Shown here: positions 37,501 through 48,908 of the stretch, one piece after another
Layout: each line of letters opens with the position of its first letter
How positions within the stretch are numbered: the first letter of the stretch is position 1
NCBI GenBank assembly: GCA_014075255.1
Contig: CP046178.1
Span: forward strand, 72,001 to 136,000
From: Gammaproteobacteria bacterium
GTDB taxonomy: Bacteria; Pseudomonadota; Gammaproteobacteria; UBA4575
Reading direction: 5' to 3'
DNA: 64,000 nt
Program-made: the position numbers and the translations under genes
Notes under the pieces: generated by a model
Databases searched by the model: none
What the model saw: only the letters and a program-made list of their open reading frames with translations
Told to the model about the DNA's origin: nothing

Positions 37501-38802
37501 GAAAGAGAGCGTTATAAGATTTCCTATGGGGCAACCATTTCTGTAAATGATGGTGATAGTGTTACATCGGGACAAGTTGTAGCGACTTGGGATCCGCACA
37601 CCCATCCGATCATTACCGAGGTTGCGGGCCAAGTTCATCTTACGGACTTTGCTGAAGGCGTGACGGTTGAATCATTTACAGATGAAGTAACCGGTTTAAG
37701 TTCCACCGTAATTTCAGATCCAAAGAGTCGCCCTGCTGCGGGTAAAGACTTGCGACCTTCACTTAATTTATTAGATAAGAATGGCGAACCTCTAACCTTC
37801 ACAGGTACTGAGATTCCAGCGCAATATATTTTGCCGCCAGGCGCATTGGTTAATTTGCAAGACGGTAATTCAGTGGATGTGGGTGATGTGATTGCGCGCA
37901 TTCCACAAGAATCTTCTAAGACTCGTGATATTACCGGTGGTCTTCCACGTGTTGCTGATTTGTTTGAAGCGCGTAAACCGAAAGAGCCAGCGGTATTAGC
38001 AGAACAAACCGGAACGGTAAGTTTTGGTAAGGATACAAAAGGTAAAGAACGTTTAGTTGTAACTGATGAAGAAGGTGAGTCAACTGAAGTGTTGATTCCT
38101 AAGTGGAGACAAATCAATGTGTTCGAGGGTGAGCATGTTGAAAAAGGTGAAGTTGTTGTTGACGGCGAACTTAACCCACATGATATTTTGCGCTTATTGG
38201 GTGTAACCACACTTGCTGAGTATTTGGTTAAAGAAATACAAGATGTATACCGACTTCAAGGCGTAGGTATTAATGACAAACACATCGAGGTTATTTCAAG
38301 ACAGATGTTGCGTAAAGCGGAAATAGTTGATCCGGGAGATACTAATTACTTGCGTAATGAGCAGGTTGAAAAATCGCGTTTATTAGATATCAATGACAAA
38401 TTAGAAGCTGAAGGTAAGCAACCAGCAACCTATAATCCCGTATTGTTAGGTATTACTAAAGCATCTTTGGTTACTGAATCGTTTATTTCTGCAGCATCAT
38501 TCCAAGAGACTACTCGCGTGCTTACCGAGGCATCGGTTAGAGGCTCAAGAGATATGTTGCGCGGCCTAAAAGAGAACGTAATTGTGGGCCGTTTAATTCC
38601 ATCTGGTACGGGTCTGGCTTATCACGAGAAGCGCCGTTTAGACTCATTGGCGAACATGGCGTCATCTGATGAGGACCAAGAAAAAACGGCAATGCCGTCA
38701 GAAGCGATGATGGAAGAGGCATTGGCAGAAGAGCTGACTAATGCAGAGGCAAATGCTGAAACAAGTAGCGCAGGAGAAGAGAGTCCCTCAGCTGAAGGCT
38801 AA
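34534..38802 (+). CDS. rpoC: RNA polymerase beta-prime subunit
   Basis: A protein of 1422 residues (E. coli 1407). The N-terminal zinc ribbon has [20 protein letters not shown], the catalytic Mg site is [12 protein letters not shown], and the bridge and trigger-loop region has [19 protein letters not shown] and [16 protein letters not shown]. It ends in an acidic tail rich in Glu/Ala. GGAG lies 4-7 bases before the start. Followed by a 205-base gap with the str-operon promoter. Confidence 0.99.
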   Translation: MKDLLSLLKNQGQVEDFDSIRIGLASPDMIRSWSYGEVKKPETINYRTFKPERDGLFCAKIFGPNKDYECLCGKYKRLKHRGVVCEKCGVEVTLTKVRRERMGHIELASPVAHIWFLKSLPSRIGLLLDMTLRDVERILYFEAFVVVDPGMTGLEHKQLLSDDTFLEAIEEYGDEFDARMGAEAILDMLKQVNLEEQVVELRDEIKETRSEAKLKRLSKRIKLVESLLESGNKPEWMVLTVLPVLPPDLRPLVPLDGGRFATSDLNDLYRRAINRNNRLKRLLELNAPDIIVRNEKRMLQEAIDALLDNGRRGRAITGTNKRALKSLADMIKGKQGRFRQNLLGKRVDYSGRSVIVVGPTLRLQQCGLPKKMALELFKPFIFSKLHMRGISPTIKACKKVVEKEGPEVWDILEEVIREHPVMLNRAPTLHRLGIQAFEPTLIEGKAIQLHPLVCAAFNADFDGDQMAVHVPLSIEAQLEARALMMSTNNILSPANGEPIIVPSQDIVLGLYYLTREKVNVPGEGMIFADVEEAERAYENRKVHLHAKVKIRVDDYDIDEDGKGTPIRRIIETTVGRGILSQVLPKGLEYELVNRDMNKRAISSLLNACYRRVGLKDTVIFADKLMYTGFKFATRSGVSFCADDMVIPSEKQTILAEAENEVKEIASQYSSGLVTKGERYNKVIDIWSRTNDQVAKAMMDSLGHEEVEDAEGKIVKQDSFNSIYMMADSGARGSPAQIRQLAGMRGLMAKPDGSIIETPITANFREGLNVLQYFISTHGARKGLADTALKTANSGYLTRRLVDVSQDLVVTEDDCETTNGLLLTPIIEGGDVVQTLPSRVLGRVTAEDVMDVKGKVAVPAGTFLDEAWVDRFEEIGIDEVKVRTPITCDTRYGVCASCYGRDLARGHLINMGESVGVIAAQSIGEPGTQLTMRTFHIGGAASRAASASDITIKSTGTIRMHNIKLVQHKNGHNVAVSRSGEIGIIDDQGRERERYKISYGATISVNDGDSVTSGQVVATWDPHTHPIITEVAGQVHLTDFAEGVTVESFTDEVTGLSSTVISDPKSRPAAGKDLRPSLNLLDKNGEPLTFTGTEIPAQYILPPGALVNLQDGNSVDVGDVIARIPQESSKTRDITGGLPRVADLFEARKPKEPAVLAEQTGTVSFGKDTKGKERLVVTDEEGESTEVLIPKWRQINVFEGEHVEKGEVVVDGELNPHDILRLLGVTTLAEYLVKEIQDVYRLQGVGINDKHIEVISRQMLRKAEIVDPGDTNYLRNEQVEKSRLLDINDKLEAEGKQPATYNPVLLGITKASLVTESFISAASFQETTRVLTEASVRGSRDMLRGLKENVIVGRLIPSGTGLAYHEKRRLDSLANMASSDEDQEKTAMPSEAMMEEALAEELTNAEANAETSSAGEESPSAEG

Positions 38803-38901
38803 ATTAGCTCTAGCTATTGTAGGAGAGGGATCAAAACAGGTTCTTAATGGGTATAAACCTATAAGAGGCAATGTATTTCAATAATTAAAGCAAGGGTTTG
38901 C

Positions 38902-38930
38902 TTGACAGTGTAGCTGCGGATTTCTACAAT
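38902..38930 (+). promoter_or_regulatory. Promoter of the rpsL (str) operon
   Basis: A perfect TTGACA, a 17-base spacer, and TACAAT followed by a GC-rich discriminator (tccgcgg), as in growth-rate and stringently controlled promoters. Most of the spacer and the -10 lie inside a 12-pair inverted repeat, tgtagctgcgga (38909-38920) / tccgcggctaca (38931-38942). Confidence 0.85.
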
Positions 38931-38941
38931 TCCGCGGCTAC

Positions 38942-38970
38942 ACACAGGCCGATGTTTCATCGGCCTGTGT
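38942..38970 (+). terminator. Perfect 13-pair hairpin at the start of the rpsL leader
   Basis: acacaggccgatg / catcggcctgtgt with a TTT loop, followed by ttatttt. It can serve as terminator for transcripts arriving from rpoC, and as a 5'-end hairpin on mRNA started at the promoter just upstream, since the predicted start (about 38937) lies only a few bases before it. Confidence 0.75.
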
Positions 38971-39007
38971 TTATTTTGCCCCATGCTAATTTAAAGTAGA
39001 AAATTTT

Positions 39008-39382
39008 ATGGCAACAACGAATCAATTAGTACGTAAACCGCGTAAACGCAAGGTGGAAAAAAGTAATGTTCCTGCCTTGGCAAGCTGTCCACAAAAACGT
39101 GGAGTATGTACACGTGTGTATACCACTACTCCTAAGAAGCCTAACTCAGCATTGCGTAAAGTCGCACGTGTGCGCTTAACCAATGGCTTTGAAGTAACAA
39201 GTTATATCGGTGGTGAGGGGCATAATCTACAAGAGCACTCTGTAGTATTAATTCGCGGTGGTCGTGTAAAAGATTTGCCTGGTGTTCGTTATCACACCGT
39301 ACGTGGAAGTTTGGATACACAAGGTGTGTCAGATCGAATGCAAGGCCGTTCTAAGTACGGTACTAAAAAACCTAAAGCTTAG
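39008..39382 (+). CDS. rpsL: 30S ribosomal protein S12
   Basis: A protein of 124 residues, the E. coli length. [14 protein letters not shown] and [13 protein letters not shown] carry the lysines whose mutation gives streptomycin resistance; both are the sensitive form. It sits at the decoding centre. First gene of the str operon. No Shine-Dalgarno sequence is visible (aaagtagaaaatttt). Confidence 0.98.
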   Translation: MATTNQLVRKPRKRKVEKSNVPALASCPQKRGVCTRVYTTTPKKPNSALRKVARVRLTNGFEVTSYIGGEGHNLQEHSVVLIRGGRVKDLPGVRYHTVRGSLDTQGVSDRMQGRSKYGTKKPKA

Positions 39383-39456
39383 GGAAGTCTAAGTCTTAAA
39401 CCACGAACCGTTCCCGTTCATTAACTAAACTAATCGAAAAGATTTATAAAGAGTAA

Positions 39457-39933
<477 letters not shown>

Positions 39934-39951
39934 CGTGAGTAGTATCTTCTC

Positions 39952-42051
39952 ATGGCGCGCAAGACCCCAATCTCGCGGTACCGTAATATCGGTATCATGG
40001 CGCACATTGATGCAGGCAAAACTACAACAACAGAGCGTGTTCTTTTTTACACGGGAATATCGCACAAAATAGGTGAAGTTCATGACGGTGCCGCTGTCAT
40101 GGATTGGATGGAGCAAGAGCAAGAGCGCGGAATAACCATTACTTCTGCAGCAACCACTTGTTTTTGGAACGGAATGGCAGGTCAGTTCGACCAGCACCGT
40201 ATTAACATTATCGACACCCCTGGGCACGTAGATTTTACTATTGAAGTGGAGCGATCATTACGTGTGCTGGATGGTGCATGCGCTGTTTTTTGTGCGGTAG
40301 GTGGAGTCGAGCCGCAATCGGAAACGGTATGGCGCCAGGCCAATAAGTATCATGTGCCACGTATGGCATTTGTGAATAAGATGGATCGAACTGGCGCAAA
40401 TTTTTTGCGCGTGGTGGAGCAAATTCGTGAACGACTTGGTTCGCATGCGGTGCCGATTCAGTTAGCGATTGGTGCAGAAGAAAACTTTCAGGGTGTGGTT
40501 GACCTGGTCAAGATGAAAGCGGTCTATTGGAATGAGGCTGATCTTGGTGCCACCTTTGAAGAGAAAGAAATACCGCCAGACATGATGGAAGAATGTCAAA
40601 AATGGCGTGAGGAAATGGTAGAAGCTGCAGCCGAGTCCTCAGAAGAGATTATGGATAAGTACTTAGAAGAGGGAACCTTATCAGTGGATGATATTCGCAA
40701 GGGATTGCGCCACCGAACATTAGCCAACGAAATCGTACCGACCTTATGCGGTTCAGCGTTTAAAAATAAAGGCGTGCAAGCGATGTTGGATGCGGTAATT
40801 GATTATATGCCGTCACCCATTGATGTACCGGCCATTCAGGGTATTTTGGATGACGGTAAGGAAACGGAGGCTGAAAGAAAGTCTTCGGATGAAGAGCCGT
40901 TTGCTGCGTTGGCTTTTAAGATTGCAACGGACTCTTATGTAGGCGCCTTAACCTTTTTTAGAGTCTACTCGGGTGTAATGAAATCTGGAGATTCAGTTTA
41001 TAACTCCATTAAAGGAAAGAAGGAGCGTGTAGGGCGAATATTGCAAATGCATGCCAACTCACGTGAAGAGATTAAAGAGGTGCGTGCAGGAGATATTGCT
41101 GCAGCCGTTGGTTTAAAAGATGTGACCACGGGAGAAACGCTGTGTGATTCAAAACATGTCATCAAGTTAGAACGTATGGAGTTTCCTGAGCCGGTGATTT
41201 CAGTTGCGGTGGAGCCAAGGACGGTGGCCGATCAAGAAAAGATGGGTGTTGCGTTGCAAAAGTTAGCGCAAGAAGACCCTTCTTTTCGGGTGAAGACGGA
41301 TGAAGAATCAGGGCAGACGATAATTTCCGGGATGGGAGAGCTGCACTTAGATATTATTGTTGACCGCATGAGGCGTGAATTTAGTGTTGAAGCAAATGTG
41401 GGTGCACCACAAGTTTCGTATCGTGAATCCATTAGCACGAGTGTTGATCATGAAAGTAAATTTGTGCGACAGTCTGGTGGAAAAGGCCAATATGGACATG
41501 TGTATTTACGCATTGAGCCACAGCCACAGGGTGGTGGATTTGAATTTGTAAATGAGATTAAGGGTGGTGTAGTGCCTCGTGAATATATACCTGCCGTAGA
41601 GAAGGGTGTAAAAGAGGCGCTGGATAACGGGGTAATCGCTGGTTATCCGGTTGTTGATGTCAAAGTGACTTTATACGATGGTTCATTTCACGAAGTGGAC
41701 TCATCAGAAGTGGCGTTTAAAATAGCTGGCTCAATGGGTTTTCGTGAGGGAATGCAGAAAGCAGATCCTGTGTTGTTAGAGCCGATTATGAAAGTGGAAG
41801 TAGTTACACCCGAAGAATACATGGGTGATGTGGTAGGTGATCTTAATCGTCGCCGAGGCATGGTAGGTGGAATGGAAGAAAGTCCTTCGGGCAAAGTGAT
41901 ACGTTCCGAAGTGCCATTGTCAGAGATGTTTGGTTATGCGACGGATTTGCGTTCAGCCACTCAAGGTCGTGCGACCTACTCAATGGAATTTGATAAATAT
42001 AAAGAAGTTCCTAATAAGCTTTCTGACGGTATGATTAAAAAGAATTTTTAA
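39952..42051 (+). CDS. fusA: Elongation factor G
   Basis: A protein of 699 residues (E. coli 704). GTPase motifs [24 protein letters not shown] and NKMDRTGA; domain IV with [11 protein letters not shown]-type sequence ([19 protein letters not shown]) and a C-terminal domain ending MIKKNF. It catalyses ribosomal translocation. 18 bases after rpsG. No Shine-Dalgarno is visible. Single copy in the window. Confidence 0.98.
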   Translation: MARKTPISRYRNIGIMAHIDAGKTTTTERVLFYTGISHKIGEVHDGAAVMDWMEQEQERGITITSAATTCFWNGMAGQFDQHRINIIDTPGHVDFTIEVERSLRVLDGACAVFCAVGGVEPQSETVWRQANKYHVPRMAFVNKMDRTGANFLRVVEQIRERLGSHAVPIQLAIGAEENFQGVVDLVKMKAVYWNEADLGATFEEKEIPPDMMEECQKWREEMVEAAAESSEEIMDKYLEEGTLSVDDIRKGLRHRTLANEIVPTLCGSAFKNKGVQAMLDAVIDYMPSPIDVPAIQGILDDGKETEAERKSSDEEPFAALAFKIATDSYVGALTFFRVYSGVMKSGDSVYNSIKGKKERVGRILQMHANSREEIKEVRAGDIAAAVGLKDVTTGETLCDSKHVIKLERMEFPEPVISVAVEPRTVADQEKMGVALQKLAQEDPSFRVKTDEESGQTIISGMGELHLDIIVDRMRREFSVEANVGAPQVSYRESISTSVDHESKFVRQSGGKGQYGHVYLRIEPQPQGGGFEFVNEIKGGVVPREYIPAVEKGVKEALDNGVIAGYPVVDVKVTLYDGSFHEVDSSEVAFKIAGSMGFREGMQKADPVLLEPIMKVEVVTPEEYMGDVVGDLNRRRGMVGGMEESPSGKVIRSEVPLSEMFGYATDLRSATQGRATYSMEFDKYKEVPNKLSDGMIKKNF

Positions 42052-42113
42052 TAAGTTTGTAAAATATTTGTTGTAAATTATGGATCTAGATATCTTTTGT
42101 GAGGTAAAAGAAA

Positions 42114-43304
42114 ATGTCGAAAGAGAAGTTTGAGCGTAATAAGCCGCATGTGAATGTGGGCACGATCGGTCACGTAGACCATGGCAAGACCACCTTAACG
42201 GCGGCGTTAACTAAAGTGATGGCCGAGGCCCAAGGTGGCGAATTCAAAGCCTATGATCAGATTGACAATGCTCCGGAAGAGCGCGAGCGCGGCATCACCA
42301 TTGCAACGGCTCACGTAGAATACGAAAGCACGAATCGCCACTATGCACACGTAGATTGTCCGGGACACGCGGATTACGTAAAGAACATGATTACCGGTGC
42401 AGCGCAAATGGACGGAGCGATTTTGGTATGCAGTGCTGCCGACGGCCCGATGCCACAAACGCGTGAGCACATCCTTCTTGCACGACAAGTCGGTGTACCG
42501 TACATCCTGGTATACATGAACAAAGCCGATCAAGTGGATGACGCCGAATTACTTGAATTAGTAGAAATGGAAATCCGAGATCTACTCTCTACCTACGAAT
42601 TCCCAGGCGACGACACTCCGATTGTGATCGGATCAGCGCTTAAGGCCCTAGAAGGCGACACCTCCGATATCGGTGTACCGTCGATTATCAAACTCGTAGA
42701 AGAAATGGATGCTTTCATTCCAGAACCAGTGCGTGCGATCGAAGGTGACTACCTCATGCCGGTGGAAGACGTATTCTCCATCTCAGGACGTGGCACCGTA
42801 GTAACCGGTCGTATTGAGCGTGGTGTAGTGAATGTAGGGGATGAAATTGAGATTGTAGGCATCAAAGAGACCGCCAAGACCACCTGTACCGGCGTGGAAA
42901 TGTTCCGCAAACTACTGGATCGTGGAGAAGCGGGTGACAACGTAGGGGTATTACTACGTGGCACCAAGCGTGAAGAAGTGGAACGCGGGCAAGTGCTGTG
43001 TAAGCCTGGTAGCATCAATCCTCACACCAAATTCGAAGCGGAAATCTACATTTTGAGCAAAGAAGAAGGTGGGCGTCATACCCCATTCTTCAACGGCTAT
43101 CGTCCCCAGTTCTACTTCAGAACTACCGACGTGACCGGCGCATGTGAACTTCCTGCAGGGACCGAGATGGTCATGCCGGGTGATAACGTACAAATGACCG
43201 TGACCATGATTGCCCCGATTGCGATGGACGAAGGCTTACGCTTTGCGATCCGTGAAGGTGGGCGTACCGTAGGTGCTGGTGTCGTGGCCAAAATTATTGA
43301 GTAA
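42114..43304 (+). CDS. tuf: Elongation factor Tu (copy 2)
   Basis: A protein of 396 residues, same protein as the copy at 25436 and, as far as I could compare line by line, the same nucleotides from 42103 to 43305. The identity ends sharply on both sides of the frame. [19 protein letters not shown] and NKAD motifs are present. Shine-Dalgarno GAGG. Lies 62 bases after fusA and 71 before rpsJ, so the str and S10 operons are close together. Confidence 0.98.
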   Translation: MSKEKFERNKPHVNVGTIGHVDHGKTTLTAALTKVMAEAQGGEFKAYDQIDNAPEERERGITIATAHVEYESTNRHYAHVDCPGHADYVKNMITGAAQMDGAILVCSAADGPMPQTREHILLARQVGVPYILVYMNKADQVDDAELLELVEMEIRDLLSTYEFPGDDTPIVIGSALKALEGDTSDIGVPSIIKLVEEMDAFIPEPVRAIEGDYLMPVEDVFSISGRGTVVTGRIERGVVNVGDEIEIVGIKETAKTTCTGVEMFRKLLDRGEAGDNVGVLLRGTKREEVERGQVLCKPGSINPHTKFEAEIYILSKEEGGRHTPFFNGYRPQFYFRTTDVTGACELPAGTEMVMPGDNVQMTVTMIAPIAMDEGLRFAIREGGRTVGAGVVAKIIE

Positions 43305-43375
43305 GGATCATTGAATAGAGATTGTTTGCAAAAACGTTAAATTAGAGTATTCATTAAAACCGAAGAGTAAAGAGC

Positions 43376-43690
43376 ATGGCAGCAGGACAAATAATACGTA
43401 TACGCTTGAAAGCGTTTGATCACAGACTGATTGATCGCTCAGCGACCGAGATCGTTGAAACGGCTAAGCGAACTGGTGCGAGGGTAAAAGGGCCGATTCC
43501 GTTACCCACAAAAAAGGAACGCTTTACGATCCTGATTTCTCCACACGTGGATAAAAACGCTCGGGATCAGTATGAAATTCGTACACATAAACGCATCATG
43601 GACATTGTTGAGCCTACGGATAAAACGGTAGACGCGCTAATGAAGCTGGATTTAGCAGCAGGTGTAGATGTGCAAATTAAGCTGAATTAA
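43376..43690 (+). CDS. rpsJ: 30S ribosomal protein S10
   Basis: A protein of 104 residues (E. coli 103). [29 protein letters not shown] and [12 protein letters not shown] are diagnostic. Part of the 30S head and, as NusE, a partner of NusB and NusG. Here it is separated from rplC by 298 bases containing a promoter and a leader hairpin, so it is probably transcribed with fusA-tuf rather than with the S10 operon proper. Confidence 0.98.
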   Translation: MAAGQIIRIRLKAFDHRLIDRSATEIVETAKRTGARVKGPIPLPTKKERFTILISPHVDKNARDQYEIRTHKRIMDIVEPTDKTVDALMKLDLAAGVDVQIKLN

Positions 43691-43807
43691 GCGGTCTTTT
43701 GACACAATCAAGAATAGACGGTAATAACACCGAAAATAGTACGAAAATATTGAGAAAATATAGCTTATTGAGTAGAGAAAATGGTTTTCTAACACGCTGA
43801 TTTTTGT

Positions 43808-43813
43808 GATAAT
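43808..43813 (+). promoter_or_regulatory. Possible extended -10 promoter before rplC
   Basis: TGTGATAAT reads as TG-n-GATAAT, an extended -10, followed by a GC-rich discriminator (gcacggc). The -35 is poor. Another possible promoter is TTGACA at 43699-43704 with a 17-base spacer and TAATAA, whose -10 is weak. One of the two probably starts the rplC transcript. Confidence 0.5.
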
Positions 43814-43827
43814 GCACGGCTTACTAC

Positions 43828-43858
43828 GGCCCGGCTATGAGGTAACTCATGCCGGGCC
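43828..43858 (+). ncRNA. Leader hairpin of the rplC (S10) operon
   Basis: A stem of 8 pairs (ggcccggc/gccgggcc), a one-base bulge, then 5 more pairs (atgag/ctcat) closed by a GTAA loop of the GNRA type. No T-run follows, so it is not a normal terminator. Its place in the leader, 130 bases before rplC, suits ribosomal-protein autoregulation as known for L4 in E. coli, or mRNA protection. Confidence 0.6.
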
Positions 43859-43988
43859 TTGGTTATCCAGGAATAGGGAAATCATTAACAACCATGATTC
43901 TTGAATATGTGTTCAGAGCATATGTTCGGCTTCATAAGCTTGGGCCAAAATTAATAGGCAAGATAAATTAGGCAAGTAATACAAAATT

Positions 43989-44720
43989 ATGTCATTAGGT
44001 TTAATAGGTAAAAAAGTAGGTATGACGCGCGTCTTTACAGAAGCGGGTGTATCGGTGCCAGTGACAGTAGTGCATGCGCCTGCTAATAGAATTACGCAAG
44101 TGCGTACACCAGAAACGGATGGCTATCATGCTGTACAAGTGACGTATGGAGACAAAAAACCTTCAAGAATAAATAAACCTATTTCTGGTCAGTATGCAAA
44201 AACAGGAGTTAAAGCCGGACGAGGCTTAAGCGAATTTAGATTAGAGGCCACTCCAGCTGCCAATGCATATGATGGGCTAAAAGTGGGAACAGAAATAAAT
44301 GCAGCATTATTTTCGGTTGGACAAAAAGTTTCCGTTGCAGGAGTAAGTAAAGGTAAAGGATTTGCTGGTCCAGTAAAACGTCATAACTTTCATATGCAAG
44401 ATGCAACGCACGGCAATTCAATTTCGCATCGTGCACACGGTTCAACGGGTCAATGTCAAGATCCAGGCCGTGTATTCAAAGGTAAAAAAATGGCCGGCCA
44501 CATGGGTAGCGAGCGTGTGACCACAAAAAATTTAGAAGTCGTTCAGATTGATACCGAAAAAGATTTGTTACTAATTAAAGGCGCAGTTCCCGGTGCACCA
44601 GGTGGTGATGTAATTGTTAAGCCTGTTGTAGCAAGTGAAATCAATCTTCCTACTGATGAAGAACCAGTTAACGAGCAAGAAACAGCAGCACAAGATGCGG
44701 TTGCCAGCACAGAAGAATAA
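43989..44720 (+). CDS. rplC: 50S ribosomal protein L3 with acidic C-terminal tail
   Basis: A protein of 243 residues (E. coli 209). Core from [16 protein letters not shown] to [39 protein letters not shown] is the loop reaching the peptidyl-transferase centre. The extra ~33 C-terminal residues are Glu-rich ([20 protein letters not shown]) and probably disordered. Starts the S10 cluster proper. No Shine-Dalgarno sequence; AT-rich upstream. Confidence 0.97.
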   Translation: MSLGLIGKKVGMTRVFTEAGVSVPVTVVHAPANRITQVRTPETDGYHAVQVTYGDKKPSRINKPISGQYAKTGVKAGRGLSEFRLEATPAANAYDGLKVGTEINAALFSVGQKVSVAGVSKGKGFAGPVKRHNFHMQDATHGNSISHRAHGSTGQCQDPGRVFKGKKMAGHMGSERVTTKNLEVVQIDTEKDLLLIKGAVPGAPGGDVIVKPVVASEINLPTDEEPVNEQETAAQDAVASTEE

Positions 44721-44741
44721 CCAGAGTCTTAAGAAATTATC

Positions 44742-45347
44742 ATGAAACTATCACTTGCTAACTCTAAAGCTACTGTAAATGTGTCAGATGATATATTTGC
44801 ACGTGAGTATAACGAAGATTTAGTGCACCAAGCAGTCACGGCATACCTAGCTGGAGGTCGCCAAGGTACTAAAGCAAATAAAAGCCGCAGCGATGTAAGA
44901 GGTGGTGGCGCAAAGCCGTGGCGTCAAAAAGGTACCGGCCGTGCTCGTGCGGGTACATCAAGCAGTCCAATCTGGCGTTCAGGTGGTGTTACCTTTGCAG
45001 CTAGACCAAGAAACTATAAGCAAAAATTAAATAAAAAAATGGTGCGTGCAGCCTACGCATCAATATTTTCTCAATTGGTTCGTCAAGACCGAATGCAAGT
45101 TGTTGATGCATTCGCAGTAACCGAGCCAAAGACAAAACAAGCTTTAGAGCTTTTGGGTAAACTTTCTGTTACTTCTGCATTAATTATTACTGAAGAAGCA
45201 GATAAAAATTTATATTTGTCAGTGCGTAATTTGCCGCATGTGGATGTAACTGAAATTGGCGGTTTAGACCCTGTTAGTTTAGTTAAGTATGAGCATGTAA
45301 TTGTCACCAAAGATGCTCTAGGCGCTATCGAGGAGTGGTTGCAATGA
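44742..45347 (+). CDS. rplD: 50S ribosomal protein L4
   Basis: A protein of 201 residues, the E. coli length. [32 protein letters not shown] is the exit-tunnel loop. In E. coli L4 also represses its own operon through the leader; a structured leader exists here before rplC. The stop overlaps the rplW start (ATGA). Confidence 0.97.
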   Translation: MKLSLANSKATVNVSDDIFAREYNEDLVHQAVTAYLAGGRQGTKANKSRSDVRGGGAKPWRQKGTGRARAGTSSSPIWRSGGVTFAARPRNYKQKLNKKMVRAAYASIFSQLVRQDRMQVVDAFAVTEPKTKQALELLGKLSVTSALIITEEADKNLYLSVRNLPHVDVTEIGGLDPVSLVKYEHVIVTKDALGAIEEWLQ

Positions 45348-45640
45348 ATCAAGAACGTCTATTGACCGTTTTACTTGGTCCACATATCTCAGAAAAGACT
45401 TCTATTGCAGCTGATAAAAATAATCAGCATGTTTTTAAAGTGATTCGTGGCGCAAAAAAACCAGAAATTAAAAAAGCAGTTGAAAAGTTGTTCGACGTTA
45501 AAGTTGCTGCGGTGAATACCATAAATATGAATGGTAAGAAGAAACGTTTTGGTCAGCGAGCTGGTAAACGTTCGGATTGGAAAAAAGCAATAGTGACACT
45601 AGAGGCTGGCCACGATATTGATTTTGGTGGATTTGAGTAA
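45344..45640 (+). CDS. rplW: 50S ribosomal protein L23
   Basis: A protein of 98 residues (E. coli 100), starting [18 protein letters not shown] at ATG 45344, which overlaps the rplD stop and follows AGGAG by 8 bases. [23 protein letters not shown] is the family end region. It sits at the tunnel exit and docks trigger factor and SRP. Confidence 0.96.
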   Translation: MNQERLLTVLLGPHISEKTSIAADKNNQHVFKVIRGAKKPEIKKAVEKLFDVKVAAVNTINMNGKKKRFGQRAGKRSDWKKAIVTLEAGHDIDFGGFE

Positions 45641-45656
45641 ATAAAGAACTAACGTT

Positions 45657-46484
45657 ATGGCATTACAGAAAGCAAAACCAACTTCACCAGGACGCAGATT
45701 TGTAGTTAAGGTCACTACACCTGGTTTATATCAGGATGGACCTTATAAGCCGCTTTTGGATGAAAAGCGTAGAACGGGTGGTAGAAATAATAATGGTCGA
45801 ATTACCACAAGGCATCGTGGTGGTGGCCATAAACAGCGTTATCGCATTGTTGATTTCAAACGCAATAAAGATGAAATAGCAGCGAAAGTTGAAAGATTAG
45901 AGTATGACCCAAATCGAAGTGCGCATATCGCATTATTGAAATATGCAGATGGTGAGCGTCGCTACATCATTGCGCCTAAGGGTCTGCAGGTAAATGATGA
46001 GGTAGTTTCAGGTGTTCAAGTTCCAATTAAGGTTGGCAATACATCGCAGATTCGCAACATACCAGTGGGAACTATTGTTCATAACATTGAGATGAAGCCT
46101 GGTAAAGGTGCGCAGATTGGTAGAAGCGCAGGTGCTGCCATTCAAATTATTGCCCGCGAAGGTAACTATGCAACCTTGCGTTTACGTTCTGGTGAAATGC
46201 GCAAAATTTTATCTGAGTGTCGTGCGACGATCGGTGAGGTAGGTAACGCAGAACATAATTTACGTAAGTTAGGTAAAGCGGGTGCCAAGCGTTGGCGAGG
46301 TGTGCGTCCAACCGTTCGTGGTGTTGCGATGAATCCAGTTGATCACCCACATGGTGGTGGTGAGGGTAGAACGTCAGGTGGTAGACATCCAGTGTCTCCG
46401 TGGGCGATGCCAACTAAAGGTTATAAGACTAGAAAGAATCATCGAACGGATCGTTTAATTGTGCGTCGCCGAAATAAAAAGTAA
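45657..46484 (+). CDS. rplB: 50S ribosomal protein L2
   Basis: A protein of 275 residues (E. coli 273). [29 protein letters not shown] and the C-terminal [26 protein letters not shown]-type block (here [17 protein letters not shown]) include the conserved His near the peptidyl-transferase centre. A core protein for subunit association. Confidence 0.98.
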   Translation: MALQKAKPTSPGRRFVVKVTTPGLYQDGPYKPLLDEKRRTGGRNNNGRITTRHRGGGHKQRYRIVDFKRNKDEIAAKVERLEYDPNRSAHIALLKYADGERRYIIAPKGLQVNDEVVSGVQVPIKVGNTSQIRNIPVGTIVHNIEMKPGKGAQIGRSAGAAIQIIAREGNYATLRLRSGEMRKILSECRATIGEVGNAEHNLRKLGKAGAKRWRGVRPTVRGVAMNPVDHPHGGGEGRTSGGRHPVSPWAMPTKGYKTRKNHRTDRLIVRRRNKK

Positions 46485-46537
46485 AGCGTAAGAAATAGAC
46501 GTACAAGAAATAACTAAATATTTATAGAGATAGACAA

Positions 46538-46807
46538 ATGCCAAGATCGTTACGTAAAGGACCTTATATAGATCATCACTTGATGAAGAAGGTTGAAGTG
46601 GCAGCAGCCAATAATGATCGCAAGCCAATTAAAACTTGGTCGCGACGATCTTTAGTTGTGCCCGATATGGTGGGTTTAACCATTGGTGTGCATAACGGCC
46701 GTGTACATGTACCAGTTTTAATAAGTGAAAATATGGTAGGCCATAAGTTGGGTGAGTTTGCAATCACACGTACATTTAAAGGTCATTCTGGAGATCGTAA
46801 GGCATAA
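46538..46807 (+). CDS. rpsS: 30S ribosomal protein S19
   Basis: A protein of 89 residues (E. coli 92). [19 protein letters not shown] and [26 protein letters not shown] are typical. It binds the 30S head with S13. Five bases before rplV. Confidence 0.97.
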   Translation: MPRSLRKGPYIDHHLMKKVEVAAANNDRKPIKTWSRRSLVVPDMVGLTIGVHNGRVHVPVLISENMVGHKLGEFAITRTFKGHSGDRKA

Positions 46808-46812
46808 TCGTA

Positions 46813-47145
46813 ATGGAAGTTTCAGCTAAATTAACCTTTATAAGAATTGCACCGCAAAAGGCTCGTCTTGTGGCAAATCAAGTTCGTGGTCAAAAAGTAG
46901 ATCGCGCATTAGGAATTTTAAAGTTCAGTCAAAAGAAAGGCGCTGTATTAATTAAGAAGGTGCTTGAGTCTGCAATTGCGAATGCTGAGCATAATGAAGG
47001 TGCAGATATTGATGAACTTAAGGTTTCAAAAATATGTGTGGATGATGGTCCAACGCATAAGCGTTTTAGAGCGCGAGCGAAGGGTCGTGCGGCAAAAATT
47101 TTGAAGCGTACTAGTCATATTACTGTTGAAGTCAGTGACAGTTAA
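46813..47145 (+). CDS. rplV: 50S ribosomal protein L22
   Basis: A protein of 110 residues, the E. coli length. [26 protein letters not shown] and the tunnel loop [29 protein letters not shown]. It lines the nascent-chain tunnel, where loop changes give macrolide resistance. Only five bases after rpsS, without a Shine-Dalgarno. Confidence 0.97.
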   Translation: MEVSAKLTFIRIAPQKARLVANQVRGQKVDRALGILKFSQKKGAVLIKKVLESAIANAEHNEGADIDELKVSKICVDDGPTHKRFRARAKGRAAKILKRTSHITVEVSDS

Positions 47146-47168
47146 ATTATTAAATAACGAGAAGTTTT

Positions 47169-47216
47169 ATGTGCAAAACCACTACATTGTTAACTCTAAA
47201 CGAAGGTAAGTGCTAG
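47169..47216 (+). other. Possible 15-codon leader minigene before rpsC
   Basis: In the 74-base rplV-rpsC gap an ATG with GAGAAG upstream opens a 15-codon frame (MCKTTTLLTLNEGKC) whose TAG ends 3 bases before the rpsC start. It could couple ribosomes to rpsC or be chance; only sequence position supports it. Confidence 0.25.
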
Positions 47217-47219
47217 ATC

Positions 47220-47933
47220 ATGGGTCAAAAAGTACATCCAACTGGAATGCGTTTAGGAATATCCACCGAATGGACATCAAGGTGGTATGCAGAAGGTAGA
47301 GACTATGCAGAATTTTTGCAGAGTGATTTAGAAATACGTGAATATTTAAAAAAGAAATTATCGCAAGCGTCGGTTAGTCGAATTCAAATTGATCGTCCAG
47401 CTAAAGCTGCTTTTATTACTATTCACACTGCGCGTCCTGGGATCGTTATTGGTAAGAAGGGCGAGGATATAGAGGCACTTCGTAAGGAAGTGGCACGCAG
47501 AACTGGGCTTAGCGTAAATAATGTAAAGATTAATATTGAAGAAATTCGTAAGCCAGAAATTGATTCGCAACTTGTTGCAGAAAGCATCGCGCAGCAATTA
47601 GAGCGTCGCATCATGTTTAGACGTGCAATGAAGCGTGCGGTTAGTAATGCAATGCGCTTAGGTGCATTGGGTGTAAAAGTGAATGTCGGCGGCCGTTTAA
47701 ATGGCGCAGAGATTGCACGCAGTGAGTGGTATCGAGAAGGTCGTGTGCCTCTACATACTTTGCGAGCCAATATTGATTATGGATTTGCTGAAGCGTTAAC
47801 CACTTATGGGATTATTGGTATTAAAACCTGGATATATAAGGGTGATGTATTTGATTTAAATGCAAAAGAAAACGAAGACACTGCTGATAAGAAACAAACA
47901 GCAGCTAAAAAACCAAAACAAAAAACAAATTAA
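47220..47933 (+). CDS. rpsC: 30S ribosomal protein S3
   Basis: A protein of 237 residues (E. coli 233). [22 protein letters not shown]-domain segment [20 protein letters not shown] and the C-terminal [21 protein letters not shown]. It lines the mRNA entry site. Ends with a Lys/Gln-rich tail. Confidence 0.98.
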   Translation: MGQKVHPTGMRLGISTEWTSRWYAEGRDYAEFLQSDLEIREYLKKKLSQASVSRIQIDRPAKAAFITIHTARPGIVIGKKGEDIEALRKEVARRTGLSVNNVKINIEEIRKPEIDSQLVAESIAQQLERRIMFRRAMKRAVSNAMRLGALGVKVNVGGRLNGAEIARSEWYREGRVPLHTLRANIDYGFAEALTTYGIIGIKTWIYKGDVFDLNAKENEDTADKKQTAAKKPKQKTN

Positions 47934-47951
47934 TACAAATAAATACTAGTC

Positions 47952-48365
47952 ATGCTACAACCTAAACGTACAAAATTTCGCAAACAATTTAAAGGCCGCA
48001 ATCGTGGTCTTGCGTTGAATGGTAATAAGGTTAGTTTTGGAGAATATGGTTTAAAGGCTACAGCACGTGGTCGTATTACTGCACGTCAAATAGAAGCGGC
48101 CCGACGTGCCATGACACGCCATGTAAAACGTGGCGGAAAGATTTGGATTCGAATATTTCCAGATGTGCCAGTTACTAAAAAACCTCTAGAGGTTAGACAA
48201 GGTAAAGGTAAGGGTAATGTTGAATATTGGGTAGCAAAGATTCAACCAGGGAAAATGTTATATGAAATGGAAGGCGTAGATGAGGTGACTGCACGTGAAG
48301 CATTTAAACTTGCAGCTGCTAAGTTGCCAATTAAAACTACCTTTGTTTCGCGTACGGTAATGTGA
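47952..48365 (+). CDS. rplP: 50S ribosomal protein L16
   Basis: A protein of 137 residues (E. coli 136). [19 protein letters not shown] and [33 protein letters not shown] are typical. It contacts A-site tRNA and is needed for late 50S assembly. Its stop lies 2 bases before rpmC. Confidence 0.98.
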   Translation: MLQPKRTKFRKQFKGRNRGLALNGNKVSFGEYGLKATARGRITARQIEAARRAMTRHVKRGGKIWIRIFPDVPVTKKPLEVRQGKGKGNVEYWVAKIQPGKMLYEMEGVDEVTAREAFKLAAAKLPIKTTFVSRTVM

Positions 48366-48367
48366 TC

Positions 48368-48562
48368 ATGAAAGTTGAAGAATTAAGAAGTAAATCAGTT
48401 AAAGAGCTTGGTTCTGAGTTGCTTGAGTTGCGCAAAGAGCAGTTTAACTTACGAATGCAAAAAGGTGTTGGTCAAGCAACACGCGTACATCAGTTTAAGT
48501 TAAACAAGAAAGATATTGCACGCGTAAAAACGATTATGAATGAGAAATTATCTCAGAAATAG
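48368..48562 (+). CDS. rpmC: 50S ribosomal protein L29
   Basis: A protein of 64 residues (E. coli 63). [33 protein letters not shown] is characteristic. ATG 48368 is chosen over the upstream GTG at 48362, which overlaps the rplP stop. It lies near the tunnel exit beside L23. Confidence 0.96.
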   Translation: MKVEELRSKSVKELGSELLELRKEQFNLRMQKGVGQATRVHQFKLNKKDIARVKTIMNEKLSQK

Positions 48563-48642
48563 TTTTTAAAAATTTACTAATGAAAGTATAAGAAATCATA
48601 TGCAAATGCTTAATATAAATATCTTGTCGTTGAGAGTACCAA

Positions 48643-48906
48643 ATGTCTGAAGAAAAGAAGATACGCACTCTGCAGGGCAAAGTTATTAGTGACAAGATGG
48701 ATAAGTCCGTCACGGTCTTGTTAGAGCGCCAAGTGAAGCATCCGTTATATAAAAAATATATTCGGCGTTCAACTAAATTACATGTGCATGATGAAAATAA
48801 TGAGTGTTCGATTGGTGACATGGTATCGATCCGCGAATGCCGACCTTTATCTAAAACTAAATCTTGGACTTTAGTTGAAGTTATAGAGACAGGTGCTGAG
48901 GTCTAG
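48643..48906 (+). CDS. rpsQ: 30S ribosomal protein S17
   Basis: A protein of 87 residues (E. coli 84). [22 protein letters not shown] and [19 protein letters not shown] identify this OB-fold primary binder of 16S rRNA. Two bases before rplN. Confidence 0.97.
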   Translation: MSEEKKIRTLQGKVISDKMDKSVTVLLERQVKHPLYKKYIRRSTKLHVHDENNECSIGDMVSIRECRPLSKTKSWTLVEVIETGAEV

Positions 48907-48908
48907 TT

